Source: Versatilivorator sp963663845
Lineage (GTDB): Bacteria; Acidobacteriota; Terriglobia; Versatilivoradales; Versatilivoraceae
NCBI GenBank assembly: GCA_963663845.2
Contig: OY760650.2
Coordinates: 4,154,001-4,218,000, forward strand
Length of the DNA stretch: 64,000 bases
Direction of reading: 5' to 3'
The notes under the pieces are model-generated. The model was not told the origin of the DNA. It ran no database searches and saw only the letters and a program-made list of their open reading frames with translations. The position numbers were made by a program, and so were the translations under genes. This document shows, piece after piece, positions 36,104 to 44,858 of this stretch; position 1 is the first letter of the stretch, and each line of letters starts with the position of its first letter.

Positions 36104-36622
36104 ATGGCGCAGGAACGAGCTGGAGCCACCACATTTCTGGGAAATCCATTGACGCTGGTCGGGCCGGAGTTGAAGGCGGGCGACGCCGCCCCCGACTTCA
36201 CCTTGACCTCCAACGATCTCAAGCCGGTCCGGCTGTCCGATTCCGCCGGCAAGGTGCGCCTCATCAGCGTGGTCCCCTCGCTGGATACCCCGGTCTGCGA
36301 CCAGCAGACCCGGCGATTCAACCAGGAAGCCTCCGGTCTGGGCGACGGCGTGGTGGTGTTGACCGTTTCCGCCGACCTGCCGTTTGCCCAGAAGCGCTGG
36401 TGCGGAGCGGCCGAGGCGGATGGAGTCGAGACGCTCTCGGATCACCAGGAGATGTCCTTTGCAGCCAGTTACGGCACCCTGGTCAAGGAGCTTCGGCTGA
36501 ACAGCCGGGCCATTTTCGTGGTGGATGCAGCCGGCAGCCTCCGTCACGTGGAGTACGTCAAGGAGATCGCCTCCCATCCCGACTATGACGCGGCGCTGGC
36601 TGCCGCCAAGGCAGCGGTTTAA
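36104..36622 (+). CDS. tpx: thiol peroxidase
   Basis: Atypical 2-Cys peroxiredoxin of the Tpx group, reducing lipid and alkyl hydroperoxides with thioredoxin. Peroxidatic Cys is in SLDTPVCDQQT (about residue 65) and the resolving Cys in KRWCGAAEADG (about 99). The N-terminal motif TFLGNPLTLVG and 172-residue length are typical. AGGAGAGAA precedes the ATG. Confidence 0.95.
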   Translation: MAQERAGATTFLGNPLTLVGPELKAGDAAPDFTLTSNDLKPVRLSDSAGKVRLISVVPSLDTPVCDQQTRRFNQEASGLGDGVVVLTVSADLPFAQKRWCGAAEADGVETLSDHQEMSFAASYGTLVKELRLNSRAIFVVDAAGSLRHVEYVKEIASHPDYDAALAAAKAAV

Positions 36623-36732
36623 GCCTGCCTGGGATCGGATGGCCGGAATCCTGCGATTCCGGCCGAGCCCCGGTGGAACCTCCATCGAAGATGGTGGCCT
36701 TGTTTCTCGGACAGGGCACTCGGGACGGCATC

Positions 36733-36759
36733 CCCCGGGAGCGCGGGCGTCCCGCCCGC
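36733..36759 (+). repeat. solitary REP hairpin upstream of gltX
   Basis: One end unit of the REPIN-like family. The gltX reading frame happens to be open through it, which could mislead start prediction. Confidence 0.75.
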
Positions 36760-36795
36760 ATCCTTGCCCATCCCTATCAGGAGCGGCCGCTCTCA

Positions 36796-38280
36796 GTGAT
36801 TCCAGGGTTTCAACAGACTCCCCGGCCCGGCACGGGCGTGAGAGTACGCTTTGCCCCTTCCCCCACCGGGTCCTTGCACGTGGGCGGGGCCCGAACCGCG
36901 CTGTTCAACTGGCTTTTCGCGCGAGGTCAGGGCGGGCGCTTCGTCCTGCGCATTGAAGATACCGACCGGGAGCGCTCCAGCCCGGAGATGGTGAAGGACA
37001 TTCTGGGCGCCCTCCGGTGGCTGGGCCTGGATTGGGACGAGGGCCCCTTCCTGCAGTCGGAGCGCTTGGACCGCTACCGCCAGGTGGCCGATCGGCTCTT
37101 GAACGGGAACAAGGCCTACCGCTGTTTCTGTTCGACCTCCGAACTGGCGGCCAGGCGCCAGGCGGCGGCAGCCGCTGGAAAAGCCTGGAAATATGACGGC
37201 GCCTGCCGGGAACTGCCGCCGGACCAGGCCGGAGAGAGGCATCGCCGCGGTCTTCCCAGCGTGGTGCGCTTCAAGGGACCCAGCGACGGGGAGATCGCCT
37301 TCCAGGACCGGATCTTCGGCCGGATTGTCCACCGGGCGGAGCAGATCGAGGACTTCGTGCTGGTGCGGTCCGACGGCATGCCCACCTACCACCTGGGCGT
37401 GGTGCTGGACGATCTGGACATGAAGATCAGCCACGTCATCCGCGGCGCCGACCACATCTCCAACACCCCCAAGCAGATCCTCCTCTACCAGGCCCTGGAG
37501 CGGCCGGTCCCGGTCTTTGCCCACCTCCCGCTGATTCTGGGACCCGACCGGACCCGGCTCAGCAAGCGGCACGGGGCGACCGCGGTGACCACCTACAGGG
37601 ATCAGGGCTACCTGCCGTCGCCGTTCTGCAACTTCCTGGCGCTGCTGGGCTGGTCCCCGAAAACCGAGGTGGAATCTCTTTCCACCGATGAGTTGATCCA
37701 GCAGTTCTCCCTGAAGGGCGTGAACAAGAGCAACGCCGTCTTCGACCTGGAGAAGCTGTCCTGGTTCAACAGCCGCTATCTGCGCAATGCCCCTGCCGAG
37801 AGCCTGTATCCGCTGATCAGGGACGAGCTGGAAGGCGAGCGGCTTTGGAAAGAGGAGTTCGATTCCACCGACCGAGCCTGGATGCTGAAGGTGATCGATC
37901 TGCTCAAGCAGCGCGTCCGCATGGTGTCCGACTTCGCTACCCAGGGGAGAGCCTTCTTCAGCGATGACTTCGAGATCGAAGACAAGGCCCGCCGGAAGTT
38001 CCTCAAGGATGAGGCCCTGCCGCTCCTGATGCCCGAGCTGGCGGCGCGGCTCCAATCCCTGCCGGCTTTCGGACTGGAGGAGGTGGAATCGGCCCTGCGC
38101 GCCTTCGCCGCCGAAAGGGAGGTCAAGGCGGGGCTGCTCATCAACGCGGCCCGGGCGCTGCTGACCGGCAAGGCGGTGGCCCCGGGCATCTTCGAGGTCA
38201 TGGTGGCGCTCGGGCAGGAGCGGACCGTGACCCGCCTGTCGGCGTGCAGCGCTGGGGACGTTGTTGAATTGCTGGAATAA
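36796..38280 (+). CDS. gltX: glutamyl-tRNA synthetase
   Basis: Class I synthetase of about 494 residues. HIGH-like signature is PTGSLHVGG and the KMSKS-like motif is RLSKRHGA (about residue 257); the C-terminal anticodon-binding helical domain follows. I use GTG at 36796, preceded at 12 bases by AGGAG; GTG at 36838 (MRVRFAPSPTG) is a shorter alternative. The frame is open to 36673 through a REP hairpin, which is unlikely to be translated. The final eight codons and stop recur at 21293. Confidence 0.94.
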   Translation: MIPGFQQTPRPGTGVRVRFAPSPTGSLHVGGARTALFNWLFARGQGGRFVLRIEDTDRERSSPEMVKDILGALRWLGLDWDEGPFLQSERLDRYRQVADRLLNGNKAYRCFCSTSELAARRQAAAAAGKAWKYDGACRELPPDQAGERHRRGLPSVVRFKGPSDGEIAFQDRIFGRIVHRAEQIEDFVLVRSDGMPTYHLGVVLDDLDMKISHVIRGADHISNTPKQILLYQALERPVPVFAHLPLILGPDRTRLSKRHGATAVTTYRDQGYLPSPFCNFLALLGWSPKTEVESLSTDELIQQFSLKGVNKSNAVFDLEKLSWFNSRYLRNAPAESLYPLIRDELEGERLWKEEFDSTDRAWMLKVIDLLKQRVRMVSDFATQGRAFFSDDFEIEDKARRKFLKDEALPLLMPELAARLQSLPAFGLEEVESALRAFAAEREVKAGLLINAARALLTGKAVAPGIFEVMVALGQERTVTRLSACSAGDVVELLE

Positions 38281-38684
38281 CTGAGCCTCTTGCAAAAGGA
38301 TCGAGAGGCAGCGCTTTTTGGAAGGGTGCTTTCTAATCGCCGCATTCGCGGCTGGATTGGTGCAGAACCCAAACGACCCCAGGCTTCCGCCTGGGGCTAC
38401 ATGCGGGCGCTGCTTCGCAGCTCTATAAGGATGGCCTGTAGGGGGCGTCTTGCCAGATCACCCACGCCAACCGCAGCTTCGCAGCTCTCCCGTAACCCAC
38501 GATACTGCTAAGGGGTACATGCTTATTATTTGGAATGAAGCGTTTGCAAGAATCGGTAGAGGGATCTTTTCCGGGAATGGCTACAAAACGCACAAGAACA
38601 CAAAAAGAGCTATCGGATCGTCGCGACTCGATATCAAGCCACTCATTTTGTGCCTTTTGTGCTTTTTGTGGTGAATGCCGGAGC
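38281..38684 (-). repeat. ~400-bp intergenic repeat, copy 2 (inverted)
   Basis: Reverse-complement counterpart of 13075-13459, running from GAGCCTCTTGCAAAAGG to GAATGCCGGAGC. With the REP hairpin that follows it fills the 38281-38768 gap; no coding potential is supported. Confidence 0.85.
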
Positions 38685-38701
38685 TTACAGCTCTTTACCT
38701 T

Positions 38702-38728
38702 CCTGGGAACGCGGGCGTCTCGCCCGCA
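38702..38728 (+). repeat. solitary REP hairpin (diverged)
   Basis: TGGGAACGCGGGCGTCTCGC and onward: a family end unit with two substitutions that still allow most of the stem. Confidence 0.6.
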
Positions 38729-38768
38729 CAAGATTTGGCGGAAAGGAAGCGATTAAAAAGGTGAGGAA

Positions 38769-39986
38769 ATGGTTCGTCTGAAGCTCTCCATCATGATGTT
38801 CTTGCAGTACTTCATCTGGGGGGCCTGGTACGTCACCCTGGTCACCTATCTGAGCCGGACCCTGGGCTTCAGTGGCAGCCAGATCGGCTGGGCCTATGCC
38901 ACCACGGCCATCGCGGCCATGATCTCTCCGTTTTTCATGGGGCTGGTGGCCGACCGATACTTTGCCTCGGAGAAGGTGCTTGCGGGATTGCACCTGGTGG
39001 GAGGGTTCCTGCTCTATTGGGCATCCGGCCTGGAAAACTTCAGCCAACTCTTCCCGGTGCTGTTGATCTACGCCCTGTGCTACATGCCGACACTGGCGCT
39101 CACCAACTCCCTGTCCTTTCACCACATGGAGAGCCCGGAAAGGGAATTCCCCAGGGTGAGAGTGCTGGGGACCATCGGGTGGATCGCCGCCGGGGTGCTG
39201 GTGGGCCGATTGCACCTGGAGGCCGGCGCCGCGCCGCTGCAGATCGCCGCCGGCGCCTCGGTGCTGATGGGTCTCTACTGCCTGCTGCTGCCGCACACTC
39301 CTCCCAAGGGAGGCGGCCGGCCCTTCAGTCTCAGGGGTCTGCTGGGGCTGGATGCCCTGAGCCTGATGAAGGAGCGCTCCTTCGCCGTTTTCGTGGCGGG
39401 CTCCTTTCTGCTCTGCATTCCGCTGCAGTTCTACTACACCTTCACCAACCTGTTCCTCAACGAGATCGGCGTCAGTCAGGCCGCCAGCAAGATGACCCTG
39501 GGGCAGGGCTCCGAAATTCTCTTCATGCTGGCCCTGCCCTTCTTTCTGACCCGGGTGGGACTCAAGGGGACCCTGCTGATCGGCATGGCGGCCTGGGTGG
39601 CCCGCTACCTGCTGTTTTCCTGGGGAGACGGCGGCGAGCACCTGTGGATGCTGCTGGGAGGGATTCTCCTGCACGGCATCTGCTACGATTTCTTTTTCGT
39701 GGCCGGCCAGGTCTACGTGGACCGCAAGGCTCCCATCCGGGTGAGAGCCGCGGCCCAGGGATTCATCGCCCTGGTCACCTTGGGCCTGGGCATGTTCGTG
39801 GGCGCCAGGGTGTCCGGGCTGGTGGTGGAGCACTACAGTTTCCCGGGTGTCGACGGCGTCGTGCAGCACCATTGGGGTGAGATCTGGCTGATGCCCGCGG
39901 TGGCGGCAGCGGTGGTGCTGGTGCTGTTTGCGTTCTTCTTTCGGCCTGGGAGGGTGGAGGCGGATGAAGCGGCCGGGAGCGGTTAG
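38769..39986 (+). CDS. nucleoside:H+ symporter (NupG/XapB-like MFS)
   Basis: A 405-residue major facilitator with about 12 membrane segments. The opening (LSIMMFLQYFIWGAWYVTL), GLVADRYFASEKVL in the loop after TM2 and MPTLALTNSLSFHHM are characteristic of the nucleoside-permease branch. It would import nucleosides with protons. It stands alone between repeat sequence and a small zinc-ribbon protein gene. Exact substrate is unresolved. Confidence 0.87.
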   Translation: MVRLKLSIMMFLQYFIWGAWYVTLVTYLSRTLGFSGSQIGWAYATTAIAAMISPFFMGLVADRYFASEKVLAGLHLVGGFLLYWASGLENFSQLFPVLLIYALCYMPTLALTNSLSFHHMESPEREFPRVRVLGTIGWIAAGVLVGRLHLEAGAAPLQIAAGASVLMGLYCLLLPHTPPKGGGRPFSLRGLLGLDALSLMKERSFAVFVAGSFLLCIPLQFYYTFTNLFLNEIGVSQAASKMTLGQGSEILFMLALPFFLTRVGLKGTLLIGMAAWVARYLLFSWGDGGEHLWMLLGGILLHGICYDFFFVAGQVYVDRKAPIRVRAAAQGFIALVTLGLGMFVGARVSGLVVEHYSFPGVDGVVQHHWGEIWLMPAVAAAVVLVLFAFFFRPGRVEADEAAGSG

Positions 39987-40065
39987 TCTCTCACGCGCCC
40001 CGGCATAGCGGCATCGGCTGCCTGTTTCGCCCCTGAGCCGGCGAGGGACGTTGTTTGCTCCTGCT

Positions 40066-40254
40066 ATGGAAACCGCCCTCAATGTCCTGCTGGCAGTCTT
40101 GATCCTGGGCGGGAGCGCCCTCCTGACCCACTGGTTCACCCACGCCATGTACATTCGCTGCCGGAGCTGCGGCACTCTGAACGCCCGGCGGAGAACCCAT
40201 TGCCGGGAGTGTTCCAGCCGTTTGGCAGGCAACTCCCAGAGGCCTGAAGGCTAG
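40066..40254 (+). CDS. small membrane-anchored zinc-ribbon protein
   Basis: A 62-residue protein: one N-terminal membrane helix (about residues 5-24), then a CRSCGTLNARRRTHCREC zinc ribbon with two CxxC pairs. No named family. TTG at 40051 is a possible alternative start. Confidence 0.55.
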   Translation: METALNVLLAVLILGGSALLTHWFTHAMYIRCRSCGTLNARRRTHCRECSSRLAGNSQRPEG

Positions 40255-40296
40255 CCCGGATTTCCATCCTGGCCGCAGGGAAATGGAGACCTGCGG

Positions 40297-40325
40297 TTGA
40301 CATATGTAATAATGCATATTACATT
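40297..40325 (+). promoter_or_regulatory. higBA promoter with overlapping palindromic operator
   Basis: TTGACA (40297-40302) is 17 bases from TACATT (40320-40325). Between and into the -10 lies a perfect palindrome, ATGTAATA-ATGCA-TATTACAT (40304-40324), so a bound repressor would block RNA polymerase. HigB begins nine bases after the -10, which implies a very short leader. Confidence 0.75.
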
Positions 40326-40333
40326 TCTTCATC

Positions 40334-40606
40334 ATGAAGGTGCAGCACAAGGGATTGAAGAGGCTCTTTGAGAGGAATGACGCCCGACTGGTCCCAACAT
40401 CCCTGGTGCGGCGCCTTCGACAAATCCTTTCTGATTTGAACTATGCCCAACAGCCTGGAGATATGAACATTCCGACCTACCGGCTGCATCCCCTGAAGGG
40501 AGACCGCCAGGGACAATGGAGCGTCCGCGTTTCCGGCAATTGGCGCGTCACCTTTCGGTTTTCAATTGGTGAGGCAATAGACGTTGACTTGGTTGATTAC
40601 CACTAG
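40334..40606 (+). CDS. higB: HigB-type toxin (RelE superfamily)
   Basis: A 90-residue ribosome-dependent mRNA interferase family member with the HigB pattern: FERNDARLVP, LHPLKGDRQGQWSVRVSGNWRV (conserved Leu-His-x-Leu-Lys-Gly and Trp-x-Val) and a C-terminal VDLVDYH. Toxin-first order with HigA 12 bases downstream is characteristic. Unlike the vapBC remnant, this pair looks intact. Confidence 0.93.
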   Translation: MKVQHKGLKRLFERNDARLVPTSLVRRLRQILSDLNYAQQPGDMNIPTYRLHPLKGDRQGQWSVRVSGNWRVTFRFSIGEAIDVDLVDYH

Positions 40607-40618
40607 CAGGAGGGGCAG

Positions 40619-40879
40619 ATGGTGATGAACAACCCGACACATCCCGGCGAAACGATTCGAGACAGCATCGAGGAACTCGGCTGGACGGTGACTGAAGCAG
40701 CCAAGCGGCTTGGTGTGTCCCGAAATACGCTGTCCAGGGTTCTGAATGGGCGTGGCGGAATTTCGCCTGAGATGGCACTCTCGTTGGAACAGCTTGGTTG
40801 GAGCAACGCCGACTTTTGGGTAAGGCGTCAAGCGGGCTATGAGTTGGCGCAAGCCAGGCGAAAGCAGGCCGCGGCCTGA
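40619..40879 (+). CDS. higA: HigA-type antitoxin (HTH)
   Basis: An 86-residue XRE-family HTH protein: NPTHPGETIRDSIEELGWTVTEAAKRLGVS, then NTLSRVLNGRGGISPEMAL. It neutralises HigB and should repress the operon through the palindrome at 40304-40324. Three in-frame starts (ATG, GTG, ATG) lie at its beginning. Confidence 0.93.
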   Translation: MVMNNPTHPGETIRDSIEELGWTVTEAAKRLGVSRNTLSRVLNGRGGISPEMALSLEQLGWSNADFWVRRQAGYELAQARRKQAAA

Positions 40880-40969
40880 GCCTCTAGCCCGAAGTCGGGG
40901 ACGGGGGACGGTCCGAATCGAAAATCAGCAGGGGACGCTGCCGTCTCCCTGTGGAAAGCGAGACTCTCC

Positions 40970-42127
40970 GTGTTCCGGGATACCCTGGGGCTGGCTCTGA
41001 AGAATGCACTTCGCAACCGGCGTCGCACGCTGCTGACGGTTGCCAGCATCAGCATCTCGCTGTTTCTGCTGGGAGTGCTCCTTTCGGTCTATCACGCCTT
41101 CTACCACCAGGAAGGCGCTCCCGAGCAGGCCCTGCGGTTGGTGACGCGCAATCGGGTCTCTCTGACCTTCTCCCTGCCCGAATACTATGAACAGCAGATC
41201 CGCAGGGTGCCCGGAGTGCGCGAGTTGGTGCCCACCTCCTGGTTCGGCGGGGTCTATATCGACAATCGACCCGAAAATTTCTTCCCGCGGTTCGCCACCG
41301 ATCCGGAGAGGATCTTCGAGGTCTACAAGGAGTTCCGGGCGCCTCCCGAACAGCTCGAGGCCTTCCAGTCGGAGCGCACGGCCGCGGCCGTCGGCAAGAG
41401 CCTGGCCGAACGGCTGAACTTCAAGCTGGGCCAGCGGATCACCATCGAGGGGGACATCTACCCGGTGGACCTGGAATTGACCATTCGGGCCATCTTTGTA
41501 AGCGATGTCGAAAACGAGGACTTCTCCCTGTATTTTCACCGGAAGTACCTGGAAGAGGGCCTGCCCCAAGCTCGCCGCGGGATGGTGGGAACCTTCGGCA
41601 TCCTGGCCGATTCCGCCGAGGCGGTGCCCCGCATCGCCAAGCAGATCGACGACCTCTATCGAAACTCGGAGCGCCAGACCAAGACCGAGACCGAGCGGGC
41701 CTTCCAGTTGAGCTTCGTCTCCATGCTGGGCAACGTCAAGGTGTTCCTGCTCAGCATCTGCGGCGCCCTGGTCTTCACCATTCTGCTGGTGGCCGCCAAC
41801 ACCATGGGCATGTCGGTGCGGGAGCGCATCACCGAGATCGGGGTGCTCAAGACGCTGGGATTCACCACCGGCAGGGTGCTGAGCATGATCGTGGCCGAGG
41901 CCGTCCTGATCTCTCTGGCGGGGGGCCTGCTGGGTTGCGGCCTGGCCTGGGGGGCGTCGGGGTTCTTGCGGCAGTCGCAGCTCATGCTCTCGGGGCTGTC
42001 CTTTGCGCCGCCGGTCTTCCTGATCAGCCTTTCCATCGCCCTGGCCATCGGCATCCTGAGCTCGCTGGTCCCGGCCCTGGGAGCGACCCGTCTGCCCATC
42101 ACTTCGGCCCTTCGACACACGGGATGA
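40970..42127 (+). CDS. ABC transporter permease (FtsX/MacB type) 1
   Basis: A 385-residue permease with an N-terminal membrane helix, a large extracytoplasmic MacB-PCD-like domain (about residues 45-250) and three C-terminal helices with the FtsX motif (EIGVLKTLGFTTGRVL). The start is GTG. It is first in a same-strand set with a second permease, an adaptor and an ATPase, together an export or lipoprotein-transport type complex. Confidence 0.88.
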   Translation: MFRDTLGLALKNALRNRRRTLLTVASISISLFLLGVLLSVYHAFYHQEGAPEQALRLVTRNRVSLTFSLPEYYEQQIRRVPGVRELVPTSWFGGVYIDNRPENFFPRFATDPERIFEVYKEFRAPPEQLEAFQSERTAAAVGKSLAERLNFKLGQRITIEGDIYPVDLELTIRAIFVSDVENEDFSLYFHRKYLEEGLPQARRGMVGTFGILADSAEAVPRIAKQIDDLYRNSERQTKTETERAFQLSFVSMLGNVKVFLLSICGALVFTILLVAANTMGMSVRERITEIGVLKTLGFTTGRVLSMIVAEAVLISLAGGLLGCGLAWGASGFLRQSQLMLSGLSFAPPVFLISLSIALAIGILSSLVPALGATRLPITSALRHTG

Positions 42128-42280
42128 CGGCCTTGTGTGCTCGGGGAGGAGCCGGACAGAGGGAGAATTCGAGCCTGTCTTCAACCGATTGAAGCCCTTG
42201 GTTCGGAGCCTTTGCGCCCGAACGGCGCCCTGCTCGCCGGCCTGGACGGCTGAGCCGGTGGGAAAGCCCTGAGTCACCCT

Positions 42281-43444
42281 ATGCCCTTGCCTCTCTCCTA
42301 CAACCTGAAGAACCTGGCGGTCCGCAAGACCACCACGGTCATGACGGCCTTGGGCATAGGCCTCACGGTGGCGGTGCTGTTGGGGATCATGGCCTTGGTC
42401 GGCGGTTTGGAAAAGGCTCTCCAGGGCACCGGGCATCCGCTTCACCTGCTGGTCATGAGGAAGAACTCCATCTCGGAGCTGGTCAGCCAGGTCAGCCGCG
42501 AGGCCCTGTCCAACATCCGCAACAAGCCGGGAATTCAGCAACTGGACGGCGAGCCGATGGTTTCCCCTGAAATCGTGACCGTCATCAATTTGCCGCGCCA
42601 CAACAGTCCCGAGGGGGCCAACGTGAACATCCGGGGCCTGTCCCCGATGGGAATCCGCATGCGCCCCGGCCTGAAGTTGATCGAGGGACGCTGGTTCCAG
42701 CCGGGTCAGCGGGAAGTGGTGGTCGGGAAGTCGATCGCCCGGCGGTACGTCAACGCCGAAATCGGAGATCGGCTGCGCTTCGGGCGCGGCGACTGGAGCG
42801 TGGTCGGTGTTCTCGACGCCGGCAGTACCGCCTTCGACAGCGAGATCTGGGTCGGTCTCAATCAGCTCGCCACCGATTCCAATCGCATGGAAGTCCTTTC
42901 CTCGGTTCTGGTGCGCGCGGCCGACCCGGTGAGCCTGCAGGCGCTCCAAAACTCCCTGGCCGACGATCAACGGCTCTACCTGGAGGGCAAGAGGGAAGTG
43001 GACTACTACCAGGAGCAGACCGCCTCGGCCGAGCCGGTCAAGTTCCTGGGCATCTTCGTGGCTGTCATCATGGCCGTGGGAAGCTGCTTTGCCGCCATGA
43101 ACACCATGTATGCCGCCGTGGCCCGCCGCTCGCGGGAGATCGGCACCCTGCGGGTACTGGGTTTTTCGGGCGGCAGCATCCTGCTGGCCTTCGTGATCGA
43201 GTCGCTGCTGCTTTCCCTGCTGGGAGGGTTGATCGGGGTGCTGCTGGTGCTGCCGCTGCACGGCCTGGAGTCCGGCATCGGCAACAATCTCACCTTCAGC
43301 GAGACCGGTTTCGATTTTCGACTCTCACCGGCCATTGTGGCGGTCGGGGTCGGATTCGCCTCGATCATGGGTCTTGTGGGCGGACTGCTGCCGGCCCGCG
43401 GGGCCGCCAGGGAAAGCATCCTCAGCGCACTGCGGGAGTTGTAG
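42281..43444 (+). CDS. ABC transporter permease (FtsX/MacB type) 2
   Basis: A 387-residue paralogue of the preceding permease with the same four-helix layout (NLAVRKTTTVMTALGIGLTVAVLLG at the start; REIGTLRVLGFSGGSILLAF near residue 285). The 153-base gap before it shows nothing notable. It ends three bases before the adaptor gene. Two different permeases imply a heterodimeric transporter. Confidence 0.88.
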   Translation: MPLPLSYNLKNLAVRKTTTVMTALGIGLTVAVLLGIMALVGGLEKALQGTGHPLHLLVMRKNSISELVSQVSREALSNIRNKPGIQQLDGEPMVSPEIVTVINLPRHNSPEGANVNIRGLSPMGIRMRPGLKLIEGRWFQPGQREVVVGKSIARRYVNAEIGDRLRFGRGDWSVVGVLDAGSTAFDSEIWVGLNQLATDSNRMEVLSSVLVRAADPVSLQALQNSLADDQRLYLEGKREVDYYQEQTASAEPVKFLGIFVAVIMAVGSCFAAMNTMYAAVARRSREIGTLRVLGFSGGSILLAFVIESLLLSLLGGLIGVLLVLPLHGLESGIGNNLTFSETGFDFRLSPAIVAVGVGFASIMGLVGGLLPARGAARESILSALREL

Positions 43445-43447
43445 ACG

Positions 43448-44830
43448 GTGGTTGCAGAATCAGGGAAAAACCTGGAGCAGGATCTCGACAGCCTGAGAAT
43501 CCACAAGAGCCGGAGGCGGTCCTCGAAGGGACCCTCTCGCTGGACCTCCCGCTGGATCCTTGCCGGTATCGTGCTGGTGGTGGCTGTGGGTGCGGCCGTC
43601 ACCGCCGCCCGCTTCGCCAGGCAGGAGATCGAGGTGGAGGTCTTCCGGGTGGTTGCGGGCGGCGAGCCCGGGTCTCAGGGCCCCCCGGTGGTCCTGAACG
43701 CCTCCGGCTACATCGTGGCCCACCGCAAGATCCAGTTGACGGCCAAGGTGGTGGGAAAGGTCGCCTGGATCGGCGTCGAAAAGGGAGACCTGGTCGAGAA
43801 GGGACAGGTGCTGGTCCGGCTGGAGGATGCCGAGTACCGGGCCCAGGCTCAACAGGCCGAGGGGCAACTGGCCAGCCTGCTGGCCCAATTGAGGGAGCTG
43901 GAGGCCGGTTCCCGTCCCGAAGAGATCGCTCGGGCCAACGCCAACCTGGCCCGCGCCCAGGCCGATCTGAAGAATGCCGGGATCAACCTGGATCGGGTGC
44001 GGAAGCTCTTCGAGGAAGAGGTTCTGCCCCGGCAGGACCTGGACAACGCCCAATCCCGCTTCGAAGCGGAAGCGGCTCGGGTGGAATCCCTGGCCAAGGA
44101 AGCCGACCTGGTGCGTTTGGGTCCTCGGGAGGAACAGATCGAGGCCATGAAGGGACGGGTCAAGCAGGCCCGCGGCGAGCTGGCGCTTCGCCGCACCTTC
44201 CTGGACTCCACCGTGATTCGCGCCCCGATCACCGGAACCATCCTGGAAAAGGCGGTGGAGACGGGAGAATTCGTCACCACCAGCTTCGTGGGCGAGCGCG
44301 GGGCCAAGGGCTACGTGGTCACCTTGGCCGACCTGAACGATCTGCAAGTGGAGCTGGACATCAGCCAGGACGACTTCGCCAGGCTCTCCATGAAGCAGCG
44401 GGCCACTCTCAACACCGATGCCTTTCCCGACCGGTCCTACCGGGGCCATATCGCCGAGATTGCGCCGGAGGCCAACCGGCAGAAGGCGACCGTGCAGGTC
44501 AAGGTGCAGGTGGCCGATCCCGATGCCTTCCTGAGACCGGAGATGAACGCCCAGGTGGCCTTTCTGGCTCCCGAAGAGCCGGCCAACGGCGACCGGGGTC
44601 CTTCGGGCGCCCGGATCATCGTGCCTACCGCGTCCGTGCGCGACCGGGACGGCCGCAAGACGGTGCTGGTGGTCCTGCAGGGCCGGGCCAGGGAGCGTCC
44701 GGTCCGGATTGGAGATCTCACCGCCGAGGGCGTGGTGGTCACCGAGGGTCTGATCGGCGGGGAAGACATCGTGGCGAGCCCGCCCGGCGATCTGGAGGAC
44801 GGGGACCGGGTCCGGAGGGCAGGGGATTAG
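43448..44830 (+). CDS. HlyD/MacA-type periplasmic adaptor
   Basis: A 460-residue membrane-fusion protein: one N-terminal helix (about residues 36-58), lipoyl-like barrel halves (AKVVGKVAWIGVEKGDLVEKGQVLVRLED and IRAPITGTILEK) split by a long coiled-coil hairpin (about 130-240), then beta-barrel and membrane-proximal domains. It links the inner-membrane ABC permeases to an outer-membrane channel not encoded here. GTG start, three bases after the upstream stop. Confidence 0.9.
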   Translation: MVAESGKNLEQDLDSLRIHKSRRRSSKGPSRWTSRWILAGIVLVVAVGAAVTAARFARQEIEVEVFRVVAGGEPGSQGPPVVLNASGYIVAHRKIQLTAKVVGKVAWIGVEKGDLVEKGQVLVRLEDAEYRAQAQQAEGQLASLLAQLRELEAGSRPEEIARANANLARAQADLKNAGINLDRVRKLFEEEVLPRQDLDNAQSRFEAEAARVESLAKEADLVRLGPREEQIEAMKGRVKQARGELALRRTFLDSTVIRAPITGTILEKAVETGEFVTTSFVGERGAKGYVVTLADLNDLQVELDISQDDFARLSMKQRATLNTDAFPDRSYRGHIAEIAPEANRQKATVQVKVQVADPDAFLRPEMNAQVAFLAPEEPANGDRGPSGARIIVPTASVRDRDGRKTVLVVLQGRARERPVRIGDLTAEGVVVTEGLIGGEDIVASPPGDLEDGDRVRRAGD

Positions 44831-44858
44831 CGAGGCCGTTTGTAATACAGGAGAACGC

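Noticed and set aside
21293..38282. The two gltX-end copies as attL/attR of an integrated element
   Set aside because: An element integrated at the gltX 3' end would lie downstream of gltX, whereas the second copy lies 17 kb upstream and no integrase is present.
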